DNA of 20,887 nt from an uncultured bacterium (lineage in GTDB: Bacteria > Cyanobacteriota > Vampirovibrionia > Gastranaerophilales > Gastranaerophilaceae): positions 1 to 20,887 of the forward strand of contig CAPQCU010000026.1 in the NCBI GenBank assembly GCA_948684385.1, given 5' to 3'. This document shows, in pieces, positions 1-7,725 of this stretch (position 1 is the stretch's first letter; every line of letters begins with the position of its first letter). The notes under the pieces are model-generated. The model worked only from the letters and a program-made list of their open reading frames with translations. It did no database searches and was not told the DNA's origin. Both the position numbers and the translations under genes were made by a program.

Positions 1-99
1 AATGGAAAAAACTTTAGCAAATCTTCACAAATTGAATAAAATTGTTACAATTCGTTACACAATCTTAGCCTTATGGATTACGCAAAAAAGTTGTTGATA

Positions 100-108
100 T
101 GTTATTCT
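100..108 (+). promoter_or_regulatory. Candidate extended -10 promoter for the ABC importer operon
   Basis: TG-T-TATTCT lies so close to the ATG at 116 that transcription would begin at about the A of the start codon. No good -35 hexamer and no Shine-Dalgarno sequence is visible, so the mRNA may be leaderless. Two GTTACA copies, 10 bp apart, lie upstream at 44-49 and 54-59. A second possible promoter uses TTTAGC at 12-17 and TAAAAT at 36-41. Confidence 0.35.
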
Positions 109-115
109 TAATTTT

Positions 116-1945
116 ATGAAGAGAGTAATAATTGCAATTTTTGCATTGCTTGTACTGGGGATATTGTTAAAACTTTGTCTGCGCAAAGATGTTCCGTATT
201 GTTTGCCGGAGAAAGTAATAAATCAGGAAGCTCAGGAAATTGTTTTTCCTGCAAATGAGAAAAATGTTACAATAAACGGAGTTGATTATTTGCAGTCACA
301 GGCTCCTGTAGGAAAATTTGGTGGAGAACTTGTTATTTCCACTATTGGAGAAGGACCTAAGACTTTTAACCCTTGTAATACAAAAGATGCGACTTCTTCT
401 TCTATGGCAGGACTTATGTACGACGGACTTGTAACTACAAATCCTCGTACGGGCGAAGTCGTTCCTCTCCTTGCTAAATCTTTTGAGATAGATGGTAATG
501 ATTATATTATTCATTTGCGTCACGGGATTAAATGGACTGATGGCAAACCTATTACTGCTGATGATGTAATGTATACGTATGAAGAGATTGTTTTTAAAGG
601 GTACGGCAATCCTTCTACAATGGATATGATGAAAATTGACGGTAAACTTCCGGAACTTGTAAAACTGGATGATTACACGGTTAAATTTACGTCTTCAAAA
701 CCTTTTGCTCCATTTTTAAGAATGCTTTCCTATGCAATAGTTCCGAAACATTATTTTAAACAGTATTCTGATAAGGGTGAATCGGTTTTTAATGCGTTTT
801 TAAGCCCGAACACTCCGCCTGAGGAAATTGTATCAAGCGGTGCATTTAAGTTGAAAGAATATGTCGCTGCTCAGAGAGTGGTGTTTGTTAGAAATCCGAA
901 TTATTACAAGATTAATTTAAAAGATGAGAAACTTCCGTATCTTGATAAAGTTGTTTATATGATTGTTGGCGATATGAATAACGAGATATTAAAATTTGAA
1001 GCAAAAGAAATTGATGCCTTGGGTTTGCGCGGTTCGGATGTTGCAAGATATAAACTTAGAGAACCTGAGTCAGATTATAGTATTTATAATCTGGGACCTG
1101 ATACCGGAACAATGTTTCTTTTAATAAATATGAATAACCGCAAAGATAAGAATGGGAAACCTTATGTAAATCCTGTTAAACAGAAGTGGTTTGCAAACCG
1201 TGATTTTAGAGCAGGAGTTGACTGGGCTCTTGATAGAAAAAATATGGTTCAGAATGTTGCTTCAGGTGTTGCAAAACCGTTGTTTACTCCTGAAAGTTTG
1301 AATTCTATATATTTAAACAAATATATTAAAGGTCATCCGCAGAATATGTGTGTGGCGGAAGAGAGCTTACAAAAAGCGGGTTTTTATAAAAAAGACGGAA
1401 TTCTTTTTGACGAAGACGGAAATCGTGTAGAATTTGATTTGTATACAAACGCCGGAAATCTCGAACGCGAAGCGCTTGGGGTAATGGTAAAACAGGATTT
1501 GGAAGAGCTCGGGATGAAGGTTAATTTCAAACCTCTGGAGTTTAATTCGCTTGTAAATAAGCTTACAAATACTCACGATTGGGATATGGCTATTATGGGA
1601 CTTACGGGGTCTCCTTTAGAACCTCATGACGGGAAAAATGTCTGGACTTCTACAGGAAGTCTGCATATATTTAACCAGAGACCGCAAGGTTACGATATAG
1701 ACGACAGGTTTGAATGGGAAAAAGAGCTTGACGAAATCTTTAAAGAGGGCGCTTTAAAACTTACGTTTGAAGATAGAAAACCATTGTATGACAGATACCA
1801 GACAATTATTTATAACGAAAGGCCGATAATTTATCTTTATTCACCGATAAGGATTACTGCGGTGCGTAAGAAGTTCAAGAATATTTTCCCTACGCCTTTG
1901 AGCGGGCTTTTGTATAACTTAGATGAAATATACGTGGAGAAGTAG
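116..1945 (+). CDS. ABC transporter substrate-binding protein, peptide/nickel (SBP_bac_5) family
   Basis: Extracytoplasmic solute-binding subunit of a peptide- or nickel-type ABC importer (DppA/OppA family). It captures the ligand in the periplasm and delivers it to the two permeases encoded next. The first ~22 residues form a basic, then hydrophobic export or anchor segment ending LLKLCLRKD. That cysteine is not in a good lipobox, because K-L precedes it. The mature part shows family landmarks: GPKTFNP near residue 80, YDGLVTTNPRTGEVVPLLAKSF near 103-124, and the stretch around WTDGKPITADDV near 140. At 609 residues it is somewhat longer than usual family members. The stop codon directly abuts the next start. 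Substrate cannot be read from sequence; oligopeptides are a default guess. No SD precedes this ATG, although the start is consistent with the signal segment. Confidence 0.9.
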   Translation: MKRVIIAIFALLVLGILLKLCLRKDVPYCLPEKVINQEAQEIVFPANEKNVTINGVDYLQSQAPVGKFGGELVISTIGEGPKTFNPCNTKDATSSSMAGLMYDGLVTTNPRTGEVVPLLAKSFEIDGNDYIIHLRHGIKWTDGKPITADDVMYTYEEIVFKGYGNPSTMDMMKIDGKLPELVKLDDYTVKFTSSKPFAPFLRMLSYAIVPKHYFKQYSDKGESVFNAFLSPNTPPEEIVSSGAFKLKEYVAAQRVVFVRNPNYYKINLKDEKLPYLDKVVYMIVGDMNNEILKFEAKEIDALGLRGSDVARYKLREPESDYSIYNLGPDTGTMFLLINMNNRKDKNGKPYVNPVKQKWFANRDFRAGVDWALDRKNMVQNVASGVAKPLFTPESLNSIYLNKYIKGHPQNMCVAEESLQKAGFYKKDGILFDEDGNRVEFDLYTNAGNLEREALGVMVKQDLEELGMKVNFKPLEFNSLVNKLTNTHDWDMAIMGLTGSPLEPHDGKNVWTSTGSLHIFNQRPQGYDIDDRFEWEKELDEIFKEGALKLTFEDRKPLYDRYQTIIYNERPIIYLYSPIRITAVRKKFKNIFPTPLSGLLYNLDEIYVEK

Positions 1946-2917
1946 ATGGAATTCATCAAATATATAACAAAAAGAATACTACAGACGATACCTTTATTAA
2001 TTATAGTGTCGCTTTTAAGCTTTTTTATAATCAGACTTTCACCTGTTGACCCGCTTGCGGAGCTTAGATTGAACCCTTCTATTTCTCAGGAAACTCTGGA
2101 TAAAGAAATTAAAAGGCTTAAGCTGGATAAACCAATTTATATTCAGTACCTATCGTGGGCAAAGTCTTTTATTAAGGGAGATTTGGGGTACACTTCTGCC
2201 GGTGAAAAAGTTTCTACGAAACTCAAAGAGAGGATACCGAATACTCTTCTTTTGACACTTGTCGTAATTTTTATGACCTGGTCGGTTGGAATTCCTTTAG
2301 GGATTGCAGCTGCTGTAAAGAAAGAGACTGCATTTGACAGGCTGTTGACGGTATTATCCAGTATTGGAATGGCAATACCTTCGTTTTTCTTTGCAATATT
2401 AATGCTGATTTTTGCGGTTAAAACCGGCTGGTTTCCGGTTGGCGGTTTGACCAGCTATAATTTTAATGAAATGAGCCTTGGCGGAAAAATTCTTGATATT
2501 GCGAAACATCTTGCGCTTCCTTCGATTGTTTTGTTTACAATCTCACTGTCCGGACTTCAAAGGCAAATGAGAGCAAATATGCTTGAAGTTTTGGATAGTG
2601 ATTATGTTAAGTTTGCAAGAGCAAAAGGGCTAAGCGAGGGGAAAGTGTTGTTTAAACACGCTTTGAGAAATGCTCTTAATCCGATGATAACTCTTCTGGG
2701 CTTTGAGTTTGCAGGACTTTTAAGCGGTGCAGCGCTGACTGAATATGTTTTTCAGTATCCGGGATTAGGAAGGCTCATACTGGAAGCGGTTATGAAATCT
2801 GATATAAATCTTGTTATGGCGTCGCTTATGATGGGTACAATTATGCTTATTCTCGGAAATCTGATTGCTGATATTCTCTTGATGATAACAGACCCGAGAT
2901 TGCGAGGTGCAAGATGA
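1946..2917 (+). CDS. ABC transporter permease, DppB/OppB type
   Basis: First inner-membrane permease of the importer, pairing with the next gene product to form the translocation channel. The N-terminal helix (residues ~11-31), the LSPVDPLAEL segment, the GDLGYT motif near 78-83 and roughly six hydrophobic helices match the DppB/OppB family. The cytoplasmic coupling (EAA) loop lies at about 214-245, with the core ARAKGLSEGKVLFKHALRNA. Length (323) is normal. The ATG immediately follows the upstream stop; GGAGAAG at 1936-1942 inside the upstream gene is a good ribosome binding site. It overlaps the next gene by 4 bp (ATGA), implying translational coupling. Family assignment is secure; the transported substrate is unknown. 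Confidence 0.93.
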   Translation: MEFIKYITKRILQTIPLLIIVSLLSFFIIRLSPVDPLAELRLNPSISQETLDKEIKRLKLDKPIYIQYLSWAKSFIKGDLGYTSAGEKVSTKLKERIPNTLLLTLVVIFMTWSVGIPLGIAAAVKKETAFDRLLTVLSSIGMAIPSFFFAILMLIFAVKTGWFPVGGLTSYNFNEMSLGGKILDIAKHLALPSIVLFTISLSGLQRQMRANMLEVLDSDYVKFARAKGLSEGKVLFKHALRNALNPMITLLGFEFAGLLSGAALTEYVFQYPGLGRLILEAVMKSDINLVMASLMMGTIMLILGNLIADILLMITDPRLRGAR

Positions 2918-3942
2918 GAGAGTTCTTTCATAAATTATTTCAGGATAAGTTTGCAAAAGCTGCTTTTATTCTCCTTCTGATTTTGTATTTAGTAATTTTG
3001 TTTGCGGATTTTATTGCTCCGTATTCAAATACGTATTCAAACAGAGAAATGTCTTATGCCCCGCCTTCACAGATTTATACGATTGATGAATGCGGCAGAC
3101 TATCAAGACCTTATACTTATAATTATATAAGAGAGTATGAGCCTGCGCTTATGCAGACTGTATTTAAACAGGACAGATGCAAGAAATATTATTTAAAACT
3201 TTTCACTCACGGACATTTGTTCGGGGTTGAAGACGGAGGAGAAATCCATCTTCTGGGTACTGATATAAACGGGCGCGATGTGTTTTCCAGACTGCTTTTT
3301 GGCGGCAGAATTTCTATGACTGTAGGATTTCTTTCACTGCTTGTTGTTTTTCCGATAGGACTTCTCTACGGTGGGATTTCGGGATACTTTGGCGGAGTTT
3401 TGGATACTCTGATGATGAGGTTTGCAGAAGCTGTAATGGCTATTCCAAGCTTTTATTTATTGATAATTCTTGCTGCGATTTTGCCTTCGGGCATGACAAG
3501 CATTCAGAGATTTGCGCTTATTGTTGTGATACTTGCGCTAATTGGCTGGGCAGGATTTGCAAGGGTTGTAAGAGGTATGGTGCTTTCGATTAAAAACGAA
3601 GACTTTGTTCTTGCAGAAAAAACATTAGGTGCTTCTAATTTGAGGATTATTTTAAAACATATTCTTCCGCAGACAATGAGTTATGTAATTATTGCAATGA
3701 CTTTAAGCGTTCCTTCTTATATACTTGCAGAGTCGGGTTTGAGCTTTTTAGGACTTGGTATTCAACAGCCGGATGCAAGCTGGGGTAATATGCTTAAAGA
3801 AGCGCAGGAGTTTACGAATATTTTATACAGACCATGGCTTCTGGCTCCGGGCGGGCTGATTTTTATTGCGGTTCTGGCGTTTAATATTCTTGGAGATGCG
3901 GTTAGAGATATTTTAGACCCTAAATCCCAAAAACGGGTATAA
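2914..3942 (+). CDS. ABC transporter permease, DppC/OppC type
   Basis: Second permease of the importer. It has an N-terminal helix (~15-34), then an enlarged extracytoplasmic stretch of ~80 residues with Cys60 and Cys89. The family signature LGTDINGRDVFSR follows at 114-126, then five more helices. The EAA coupling loop lies near 228-253 (LAEKTLGASNLRIILKHILP). The large region between helix 1 and the signature is longer than in compact DppC proteins but is typical of OppC-like ones. It starts in an ATGA overlap with the preceding permease and is the last gene before a strong palindrome. No ATPase gene (DppD/DppF type) follows, so the nucleotide-binding subunits must be encoded elsewhere or shared with other importers. 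Confidence 0.93.
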   Translation: MREFFHKLFQDKFAKAAFILLLILYLVILFADFIAPYSNTYSNREMSYAPPSQIYTIDECGRLSRPYTYNYIREYEPALMQTVFKQDRCKKYYLKLFTHGHLFGVEDGGEIHLLGTDINGRDVFSRLLFGGRISMTVGFLSLLVVFPIGLLYGGISGYFGGVLDTLMMRFAEAVMAIPSFYLLIILAAILPSGMTSIQRFALIVVILALIGWAGFARVVRGMVLSIKNEDFVLAEKTLGASNLRIILKHILPQTMSYVIIAMTLSVPSYILAESGLSFLGLGIQQPDASWGNMLKEAQEFTNILYRPWLLAPGGLIFIAVLAFNILGDAVRDILDPKSQKRV

Positions 3943-3945
3943 AAA

Positions 3946-3975
3946 ACAGCGGATAGTTTTAAAACTATCCGCTGT
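3946..3975. terminator. Bidirectional intrinsic terminator
   Basis: A perfect 30-bp palindrome (arm ACAGCGGATAGTTTT) sits between the convergent ends of the importer operon and the 487-residue minus-strand gene. Read on the minus strand the stem is followed by TTTTT, a good intrinsic terminator. Read on the plus strand it is followed by the weaker T-rich GCATTTATTT. Confidence 0.75.
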
Positions 3976-3999
3976 GCATTTATTTCGGCTGCGTTTTTC

Positions 4000-5463
4000 T
4001 TAACCTAAGATGTCGTCTAAATCACCTAAGATACCTTCGTGATTTCCGCCGCAGTTACAATCACAGGTTACTTTGCCTGTTACGTCAACTGTTACGTGGT
4101 GGTCTTGAATTGCAGCTAAGATGTCATCAAGCTTATCAAGAATTTTGTCCAACTTAGCTAACAATGCTGAATCATCGTATCCTGCACCGCCGGCGCCGCC
4201 ATTATTCTTGATGGCATTAAGAATGTTCATAATGTTTGTGTATCTTTCGTCATTCTTGCCGAATTCTGCTTCAAGTTTGCCAAGAATAGCGTTTGCAGTG
4301 ATATTAAGTACATCCATTTTAGCGTCGATATTGCTCAAAGTATCTCCATTTTTGCCGACTAATTCAATCAATTTTTGAAGCATAGCTTCTACTGATGACA
4401 GGTCAACAGTACCGCCTCCGCCAACTTTGATATTTGCAATAGCATCAAGGATGGCTTTTGAATTGTCGTCCATTTTGTTAAGGATTTTATTGAGCAATGC
4501 TTCAATTCCGGATGTATCACCTCCGCCAACTTTGATGTTAGTAATTGCATCAAGAATAGCAAGAGTGTTATTCTTCTGATTTTCGTCCATCTTATTGAGC
4601 TTGTCTAAGATTTGGCTTAGTAATGCTTCAAGCTTAGATACATCGCCGCCGCTATTTTTAATATCTTTGATAGCAGCAAGAATATTATTTAATGTCTGGA
4701 TATTTTCTGCTTTAAAGCTATTAATTGCTTTCAAAATCTTGTCATTCAGAGCTTTGTTTTCTTCTGACAGATTAGCAAAAAGTTGTGTCAGTGTTGAAGT
4801 AATTCTGTCTCCAAATTTTTCCAGAGCTGCATTGATAATTTTTTCCAGCTCATCAGCTGTCATACCGCTTTTGCCATCAAGTTTAAGAGCGAGATTGAAG
4901 ACAACATAGTTATTGTTTGTAATATTTTCAGGTCCTATCGGATCATCAGCACCGGAGCAGCTTGTTAACAACATAAGTGGCGATAAGACTACTTTTGCAG
5001 CAGTTAACAAAGTTTCTTTTGCGCTAAAATTACCTTTTTCATCGGTAAATTTAAAGAAAGCGTTGTCATCTTCTTTTTTCTCAGCAACAGTACCCAGTCT
5101 GCCATCGCCCATAACAACATAGTTCTTTCCTTCAACGCCTTCTTGCTGTTTGAAGTATTCTTCTTTTAAAGGTGTTCCGTCAGCAGCTCTGTATTGGAAA
5201 ACTTCTTTGCCGTTTTCATCTCTGAATACCTGCACCTGTCTTCCTGATTTCAAAGTATAGGTGTGTTCTAATGTGACAGTTTTTCCGTTAAGTTTATACT
5301 GTTTTTTCTCAAAACCGTCAACAGGTTTTCCCGGATCTCCGCCCAGTTTTTCCAGCTCAGCAGCGTCTTTCTCTGATAGTCCCATCTTTTTCGCTGCGGT
5401 TTTGAAGTCCACATTATTTGCTTTCGCATAAGCCTGAACTTCATTAAATCCTACTTTTGACAT
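4000..5463 (-). CDS. Unrecognised coiled-coil repeat protein with internal lipobox-like segment
   Basis: No family recognised. Residues 1-40 are helical and charged. Residues 50-150 look like a small beta-rich domain (KQYKLNGKTVTLEHTYTLKSGRQVQVF). A hydrophobic stretch at 151-169 ends LMLLTSC, resembling a lipoprotein lipobox but far from the N terminus. Residues 200-455 are amphipathic helical repeats separated by Gly-rich turns (e.g. AILDAITNIKVGGG near 302-315 and AILDAIANIKVGGG near 337-350). The matching DNA repeats are ~105 bp apart, near 4414 and 4519. The C terminus carries CDCNC at 467-471, then GILGDLDDILG. The start is secure: AAAGGAGTT at 5471-5479 lies 7 nt upstream. The coiled-coil, Gly-punctuated architecture suggests a fibrous surface or scaffold protein, but that is inference. 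It is monocistronic, sharing a terminator with the importer operon. Confidence 0.85.
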   Translation of the reverse strand: MSKVGFNEVQAYAKANNVDFKTAAKKMGLSEKDAAELEKLGGDPGKPVDGFEKKQYKLNGKTVTLEHTYTLKSGRQVQVFRDENGKEVFQYRAADGTPLKEEYFKQQEGVEGKNYVVMGDGRLGTVAEKKEDDNAFFKFTDEKGNFSAKETLLTAAKVVLSPLMLLTSCSGADDPIGPENITNNNYVVFNLALKLDGKSGMTADELEKIINAALEKFGDRITSTLTQLFANLSEENKALNDKILKAINSFKAENIQTLNNILAAIKDIKNSGGDVSKLEALLSQILDKLNKMDENQKNNTLAILDAITNIKVGGGDTSGIEALLNKILNKMDDNSKAILDAIANIKVGGGGTVDLSSVEAMLQKLIELVGKNGDTLSNIDAKMDVLNITANAILGKLEAEFGKNDERYTNIMNILNAIKNNGGAGGAGYDDSALLAKLDKILDKLDDILAAIQDHHVTVDVTGKVTCDCNCGGNHEGILGDLDDILG

Positions 5464-5487
5464 AGATTGTAACTCCTTTCTAAATTT

Positions 5488-5516
5488 TCATAACAATACA
5501 ATCCTACTTTGCTAAA
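5488..5516 (-). promoter_or_regulatory. Candidate promoter of the 487-residue repeat protein gene
   Basis: On the minus strand TTTAGC (5511-5516) and TTATGA (5488-5493) are separated by 17 bp, which would give a short leader carrying the strong SD at 5471-5479. The hexamers are poor matches to the housekeeping consensus. The surrounding 12-mer AACTTTAGCAAA also occurs at 9-20, ahead of the importer operon. Confidence 0.3.
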
Positions 5517-5585
5517 GTTATCGGCATTTTTTTTGAAAACTTTAGAGTTTTAAGAAAAATTGTTACAAAAATTTACAATATAAGG

Positions 5586-5603
5586 TTGTAAACCCTATAC
5601 CGG
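5586..5603 (+). repeat. Partial copy of the TTGTA/ATACCGG dispersed repeat
   Basis: TTGTA-N6-ATACCGG, with the same 6-nt spacing as the copy ahead of the flagellin gene (13892-13908). The ATTTACCCC half is not present here. It lies in the gap between 5464 and 5822. Confidence 0.45.
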
Positions 5604-5669
5604 TTCATTTTCTCGTGTATGTTTTATTAAAGTTTTTGTTTTAGAAAAAATTGATAAAATGTTAAGGAA

Positions 5670-5723
5670 ATGTTACATAGGGGTAAATGTATTGAGTCGG
5701 TATTGAGACTACAAGTGTAACAT
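5670..5723. repeat. Perfect 8-bp inverted repeat bounding a dispersed-repeat copy
   Basis: ATGTTACA (5670-5677) and TGTAACAT (5716-5723) are exact inverted copies flanking the repeat at 5680-5715. This gives a 54-bp module resembling a miniature element with short terminal inverted repeats, or an operator pair around a regulatory site. Other repeat copies in the window lack these arms. Confidence 0.5.
5680..5715 (-). repeat. Dispersed ~36-nt repeat, copy A (inverted orientation)
   Basis: On the minus strand this reads CTTGTAGTCTCAATACCG, then ACTCAATAC, then ATTTACCCC. It matches copy B ahead of the flagellin gene (13890-13926) at 32 of 36 positions with one single-base gap, although the two sites are ~8 kb apart. 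Within it GTATTGAG occurs twice with an 11-bp period (5689-5696, 5700-5707). Confidence 0.75.
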
Positions 5724-5822
5724 AACCTCTACTTAGTGAGAGGGTAAAAAGGCTAAAATACTCTAAAAAGCTGATTGAAAATTTCTTTTAAAACCTTTAT
5801 TCTTATTAAAGCGAGGTTTTTA

Positions 5823-6050
5823 GTGAACAAAAATCAGATTAAGAAACAAATTCAGCAAAAAGAGCTGCAGATTAAGAAATTACATTTACACCAAACATCT
5901 TCGGATGTATGTGAACAGCTTTATAATACGCTTATTCTTGAAAAAGCTGTTCTAAAAAAAGAGCTGGAAGAGCTCGAAAAAAATCCTGTTGCAGAAAAAC
6001 TTAAAAGCTTATTTGCTCCTAAAGAAAAACGTATTTGCGATTACTTTTAA
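5823..6050 (+). CDS. Small coiled-coil hypothetical protein
   Basis: No family recognised. The 75-residue product is highly charged and helical: NQIKKQIQQKELQIKKLHLH, then an EKAVLKKELEELEK stretch with heptad character, ending CDYF. It could be a small coiled-coil scaffold or regulator. I chose GTG at 5823 because GCGAGG (5811-5816) lies 6 nt upstream; an in-frame TTG at 5775 has no SD. The upstream 359-bp gap holds repeats and a small hairpin (CCTCT 5726-5730 / AGAGG 5739-5743), with TAAAAT at 5754-5759 as a weak -10. It ends 56 bp before the transketolase gene, which has its own promoter. Low complexity makes the coding call moderate. Confidence 0.55.
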   Translation: MNKNQIKKQIQQKELQIKKLHLHQTSSDVCEQLYNTLILEKAVLKKELEELEKNPVAEKLKSLFAPKEKRICDYF

Positions 6051-6057
6051 TAAAGTT

Positions 6058-6087
6058 TTGTGAGTTTTGAAATATTTATGGTATAAT
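6058..6087 (+). promoter_or_regulatory. Promoter of the transketolase-ftsEX-signalling operon
   Basis: TTGTGA (6058-6063), 18 bp, then TATAAT (6082-6087), with the extended -10 dinucleotide TG at 6079-6080. The predicted start near 6094 leaves a very short leader with AGAGGA (6095-6100) ahead of the ATG at 6107. The string TATGGTATAAT is shared exactly with the promoter at 12273-12301. Confidence 0.65.
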
Positions 6088-6106
6088 CTCTAATAGAGGA
6101 TTAAAA

Positions 6107-7051
6107 ATGGTTACCATAAACTATGATTTAAAAAAGTCTATTAGAGGGGCTTTCGGGGAAGAATTAAAAGAATTGGGAGCTGTGAACCAGAGAATTGTTG
6201 CACTTGATGCTGATTTGTGCGGTTCGACACAGACTTCTTTGTTTGCAAAAGTTTATCCCGAAAGATTTTTTGACGTCGGTATTGCAGAGCAGGACTTGAT
6301 TACAACTGCGCTCGGGCTTTCTCTTGAAGGTTTTATTCCGTTTGCTGCTACGTTCGCTGTTTTTGCAACAGGAAGAGCGTATGATCAGATAAGAAATTCT
6401 GTTTGTTACCAGAAATCAAACGTTAAAATCATCGGTGCTCACGGTGGTATCACAGTTGGAGAAGACGGTGCAAGCCATCAGGCGCTTGAAGATATTTCTC
6501 TTATGCGCGGATTGCCAAACATGGTTGTAATTGCCCCTTCTGATTATGAACAAACCCGTCAGGCTGTAAGGTTTGCAGCAGAATACAAAGGTCCTGTATA
6601 CATAAGGCTTTCCAGAATGAATGTGCCTGTAATTTATGATGAAAACTATAAGTTTGACTTAAATAAAGCCGTAGTTTTAGAAGAAGGCTCTGATGTGACT
6701 TTAGTTGCTTCCGGAGATATTCTCTCAGAAGTTATCAAGGCAGGTGAAATCTTACGGGAAAAAGGTGTAAAAGCTGAAATTATTAACGTTCCGGTTATAA
6801 AACCGCTTGATTGTGGGACAATTCTAAAGAGTGCTGCGAAAACTAAGTTTGTGGTAACTGTTGAAAATCATTCAATTAACGGAGGTTTAGGCTCTGCTGT
6901 GTGTGAAGTTTTATCGGAAAATAATCCTCAAAAAGTGGTTAGAATCGGTGTAAATGATTGTTTTGGTCAGAGTGGAACGCCGGACGAGCTTTTAAAATAT
7001 TATGGTCTGGATGCTAAGAGTATTGCAAATAAGGTGATTGAGTTAATATGA
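6107..7051 (+). CDS. Transketolase, C-terminal section (split transketolase subunit)
   Basis: Pyrimidine-binding plus C-terminal domains of a two-subunit transketolase, the ThDP enzyme moving two-carbon ketol units in the non-oxidative pentose phosphate pathway. GIAEQDLI at 58-65 contains the catalytic Glu61 that activates ThDP. GAHGGITVGEDGASHQALEDI (near 110-130) is the typical transketolase/DXPS-like stretch. PVIKPLD near 229 and HSINGGLGSAV near 255 mark the C-terminal domain. The 314-residue length fits the separate C-half found in many anaerobes. The N-terminal ThDP-diphosphate-binding half, usually the immediately upstream gene, is not in this window; only a small coiled-coil gene precedes it. 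It ends in a 4-bp ATGA overlap with ftsE. DXP synthase is unlikely because that is a single long chain. Confidence 0.9.
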   Translation: MVTINYDLKKSIRGAFGEELKELGAVNQRIVALDADLCGSTQTSLFAKVYPERFFDVGIAEQDLITTALGLSLEGFIPFAATFAVFATGRAYDQIRNSVCYQKSNVKIIGAHGGITVGEDGASHQALEDISLMRGLPNMVVIAPSDYEQTRQAVRFAAEYKGPVYIRLSRMNVPVIYDENYKFDLNKAVVLEEGSDVTLVASGDILSEVIKAGEILREKGVKAEIINVPVIKPLDCGTILKSAAKTKFVVTVENHSINGGLGSAVCEVLSENNPQKVVRIGVNDCFGQSGTPDELLKYYGLDAKSIANKVIELI

Positions 7052-7725
7052 TACAATTAAGATCTGTAACAAAAAAATACAAAAATAATTATGCATTAAA
7101 AAACATAAATCTTGATATTTTATCAGGTGAGTTTGTGTTTATCACAGGTGCTTCAGGTGCCGGTAAATCTACTTTGATTAAAATGCTTTATAAAGAAGAA
7201 ACTCCGACTACCGGAACAGTTTTAATAGGCGGTATAAATATTGCCAATCTTCCTCCTGAAAAAGTGCCAAACCTCAGGCGTTGTATGGGAATTGTGTTTC
7301 AGGATTATAAGCTTTTACAAAACCAGTCTGTTTACGACAATATTGCTTATGTAATCCGGACGCTTGGTATAAGTTCTTCCGAAATTAGAAATCGCGTTAA
7401 CGGAGCTTTAAAAGTAGTAGGGCTTTTGGATAAAGCGAAAGCTAAGCCTTCTGAGCTTTCAGGCGGTGAACAGCAGAGGGTAAGTATTGCACGTGCGCTT
7501 GTTAACGGGCCGCCGCTTCTGATTGCAGATGAGCCTACAGGAAATTTAGACCCGAAAAACTCGCTTGAAGTTATGCAGATTTTGGAACAAATTAACCAGA
7601 GAGGTATTACAGTAATTGTTTCTACTCACGATTATACGCTGGTAGATCGTTTCAGAAAAAGAGTTTTAACTCTTGAAAATGGTGAAATTATAAGAGATAT
7701 TCAGGCAGGTACTTATGGACAATAG
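7048..7725 (+). CDS. ftsE: Cell division ATP-binding protein FtsE
   Basis: ATPase of the FtsEX complex, which acts at the divisome to control peptidoglycan hydrolases across the inner membrane. All ABC motifs are intact: Walker A GASGAGKST at 34-42, Q-loop around VFQDYKLL at 83-90, signature LSGGEQQRV at 137-145, Walker B LLIADEP at 157-163 with catalytic Glu162, and the H-loop at His194. The FQDYKLLQNQSVYDN segment and the 225-residue length are characteristic of FtsE rather than general importer ATPases, and ftsX follows directly. It starts inside the transketolase stop (ATGA) and overlaps ftsX by 11 bp, so translation is likely coupled to both. Confidence 0.95.
   Translation: MIQLRSVTKKYKNNYALKNINLDILSGEFVFITGASGAGKSTLIKMLYKEETPTTGTVLIGGINIANLPPEKVPNLRRCMGIVFQDYKLLQNQSVYDNIAYVIRTLGISSSEIRNRVNGALKVVGLLDKAKAKPSELSGGEQQRVSIARALVNGPPLLIADEPTGNLDPKNSLEVMQILEQINQRGITVIVSTHDYTLVDRFRKRVLTLENGEIIRDIQAGTYGQ

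Noticed and set aside
4121..5122. Three plus-strand ORFs opposite the 487-residue protein
   Set aside because: They are antisense shadows of the repeat gene, rich in Ser/Leu, without SD or recognisable domains.
5689..5707. Tandem GTATTGAG 8-mers with 11-bp period, resembling a PhoB/OmpR-type box
   Set aside because: The two 8-mers lie within the dispersed repeat, and the other copies do not preserve both, so a response-regulator site is not supported.
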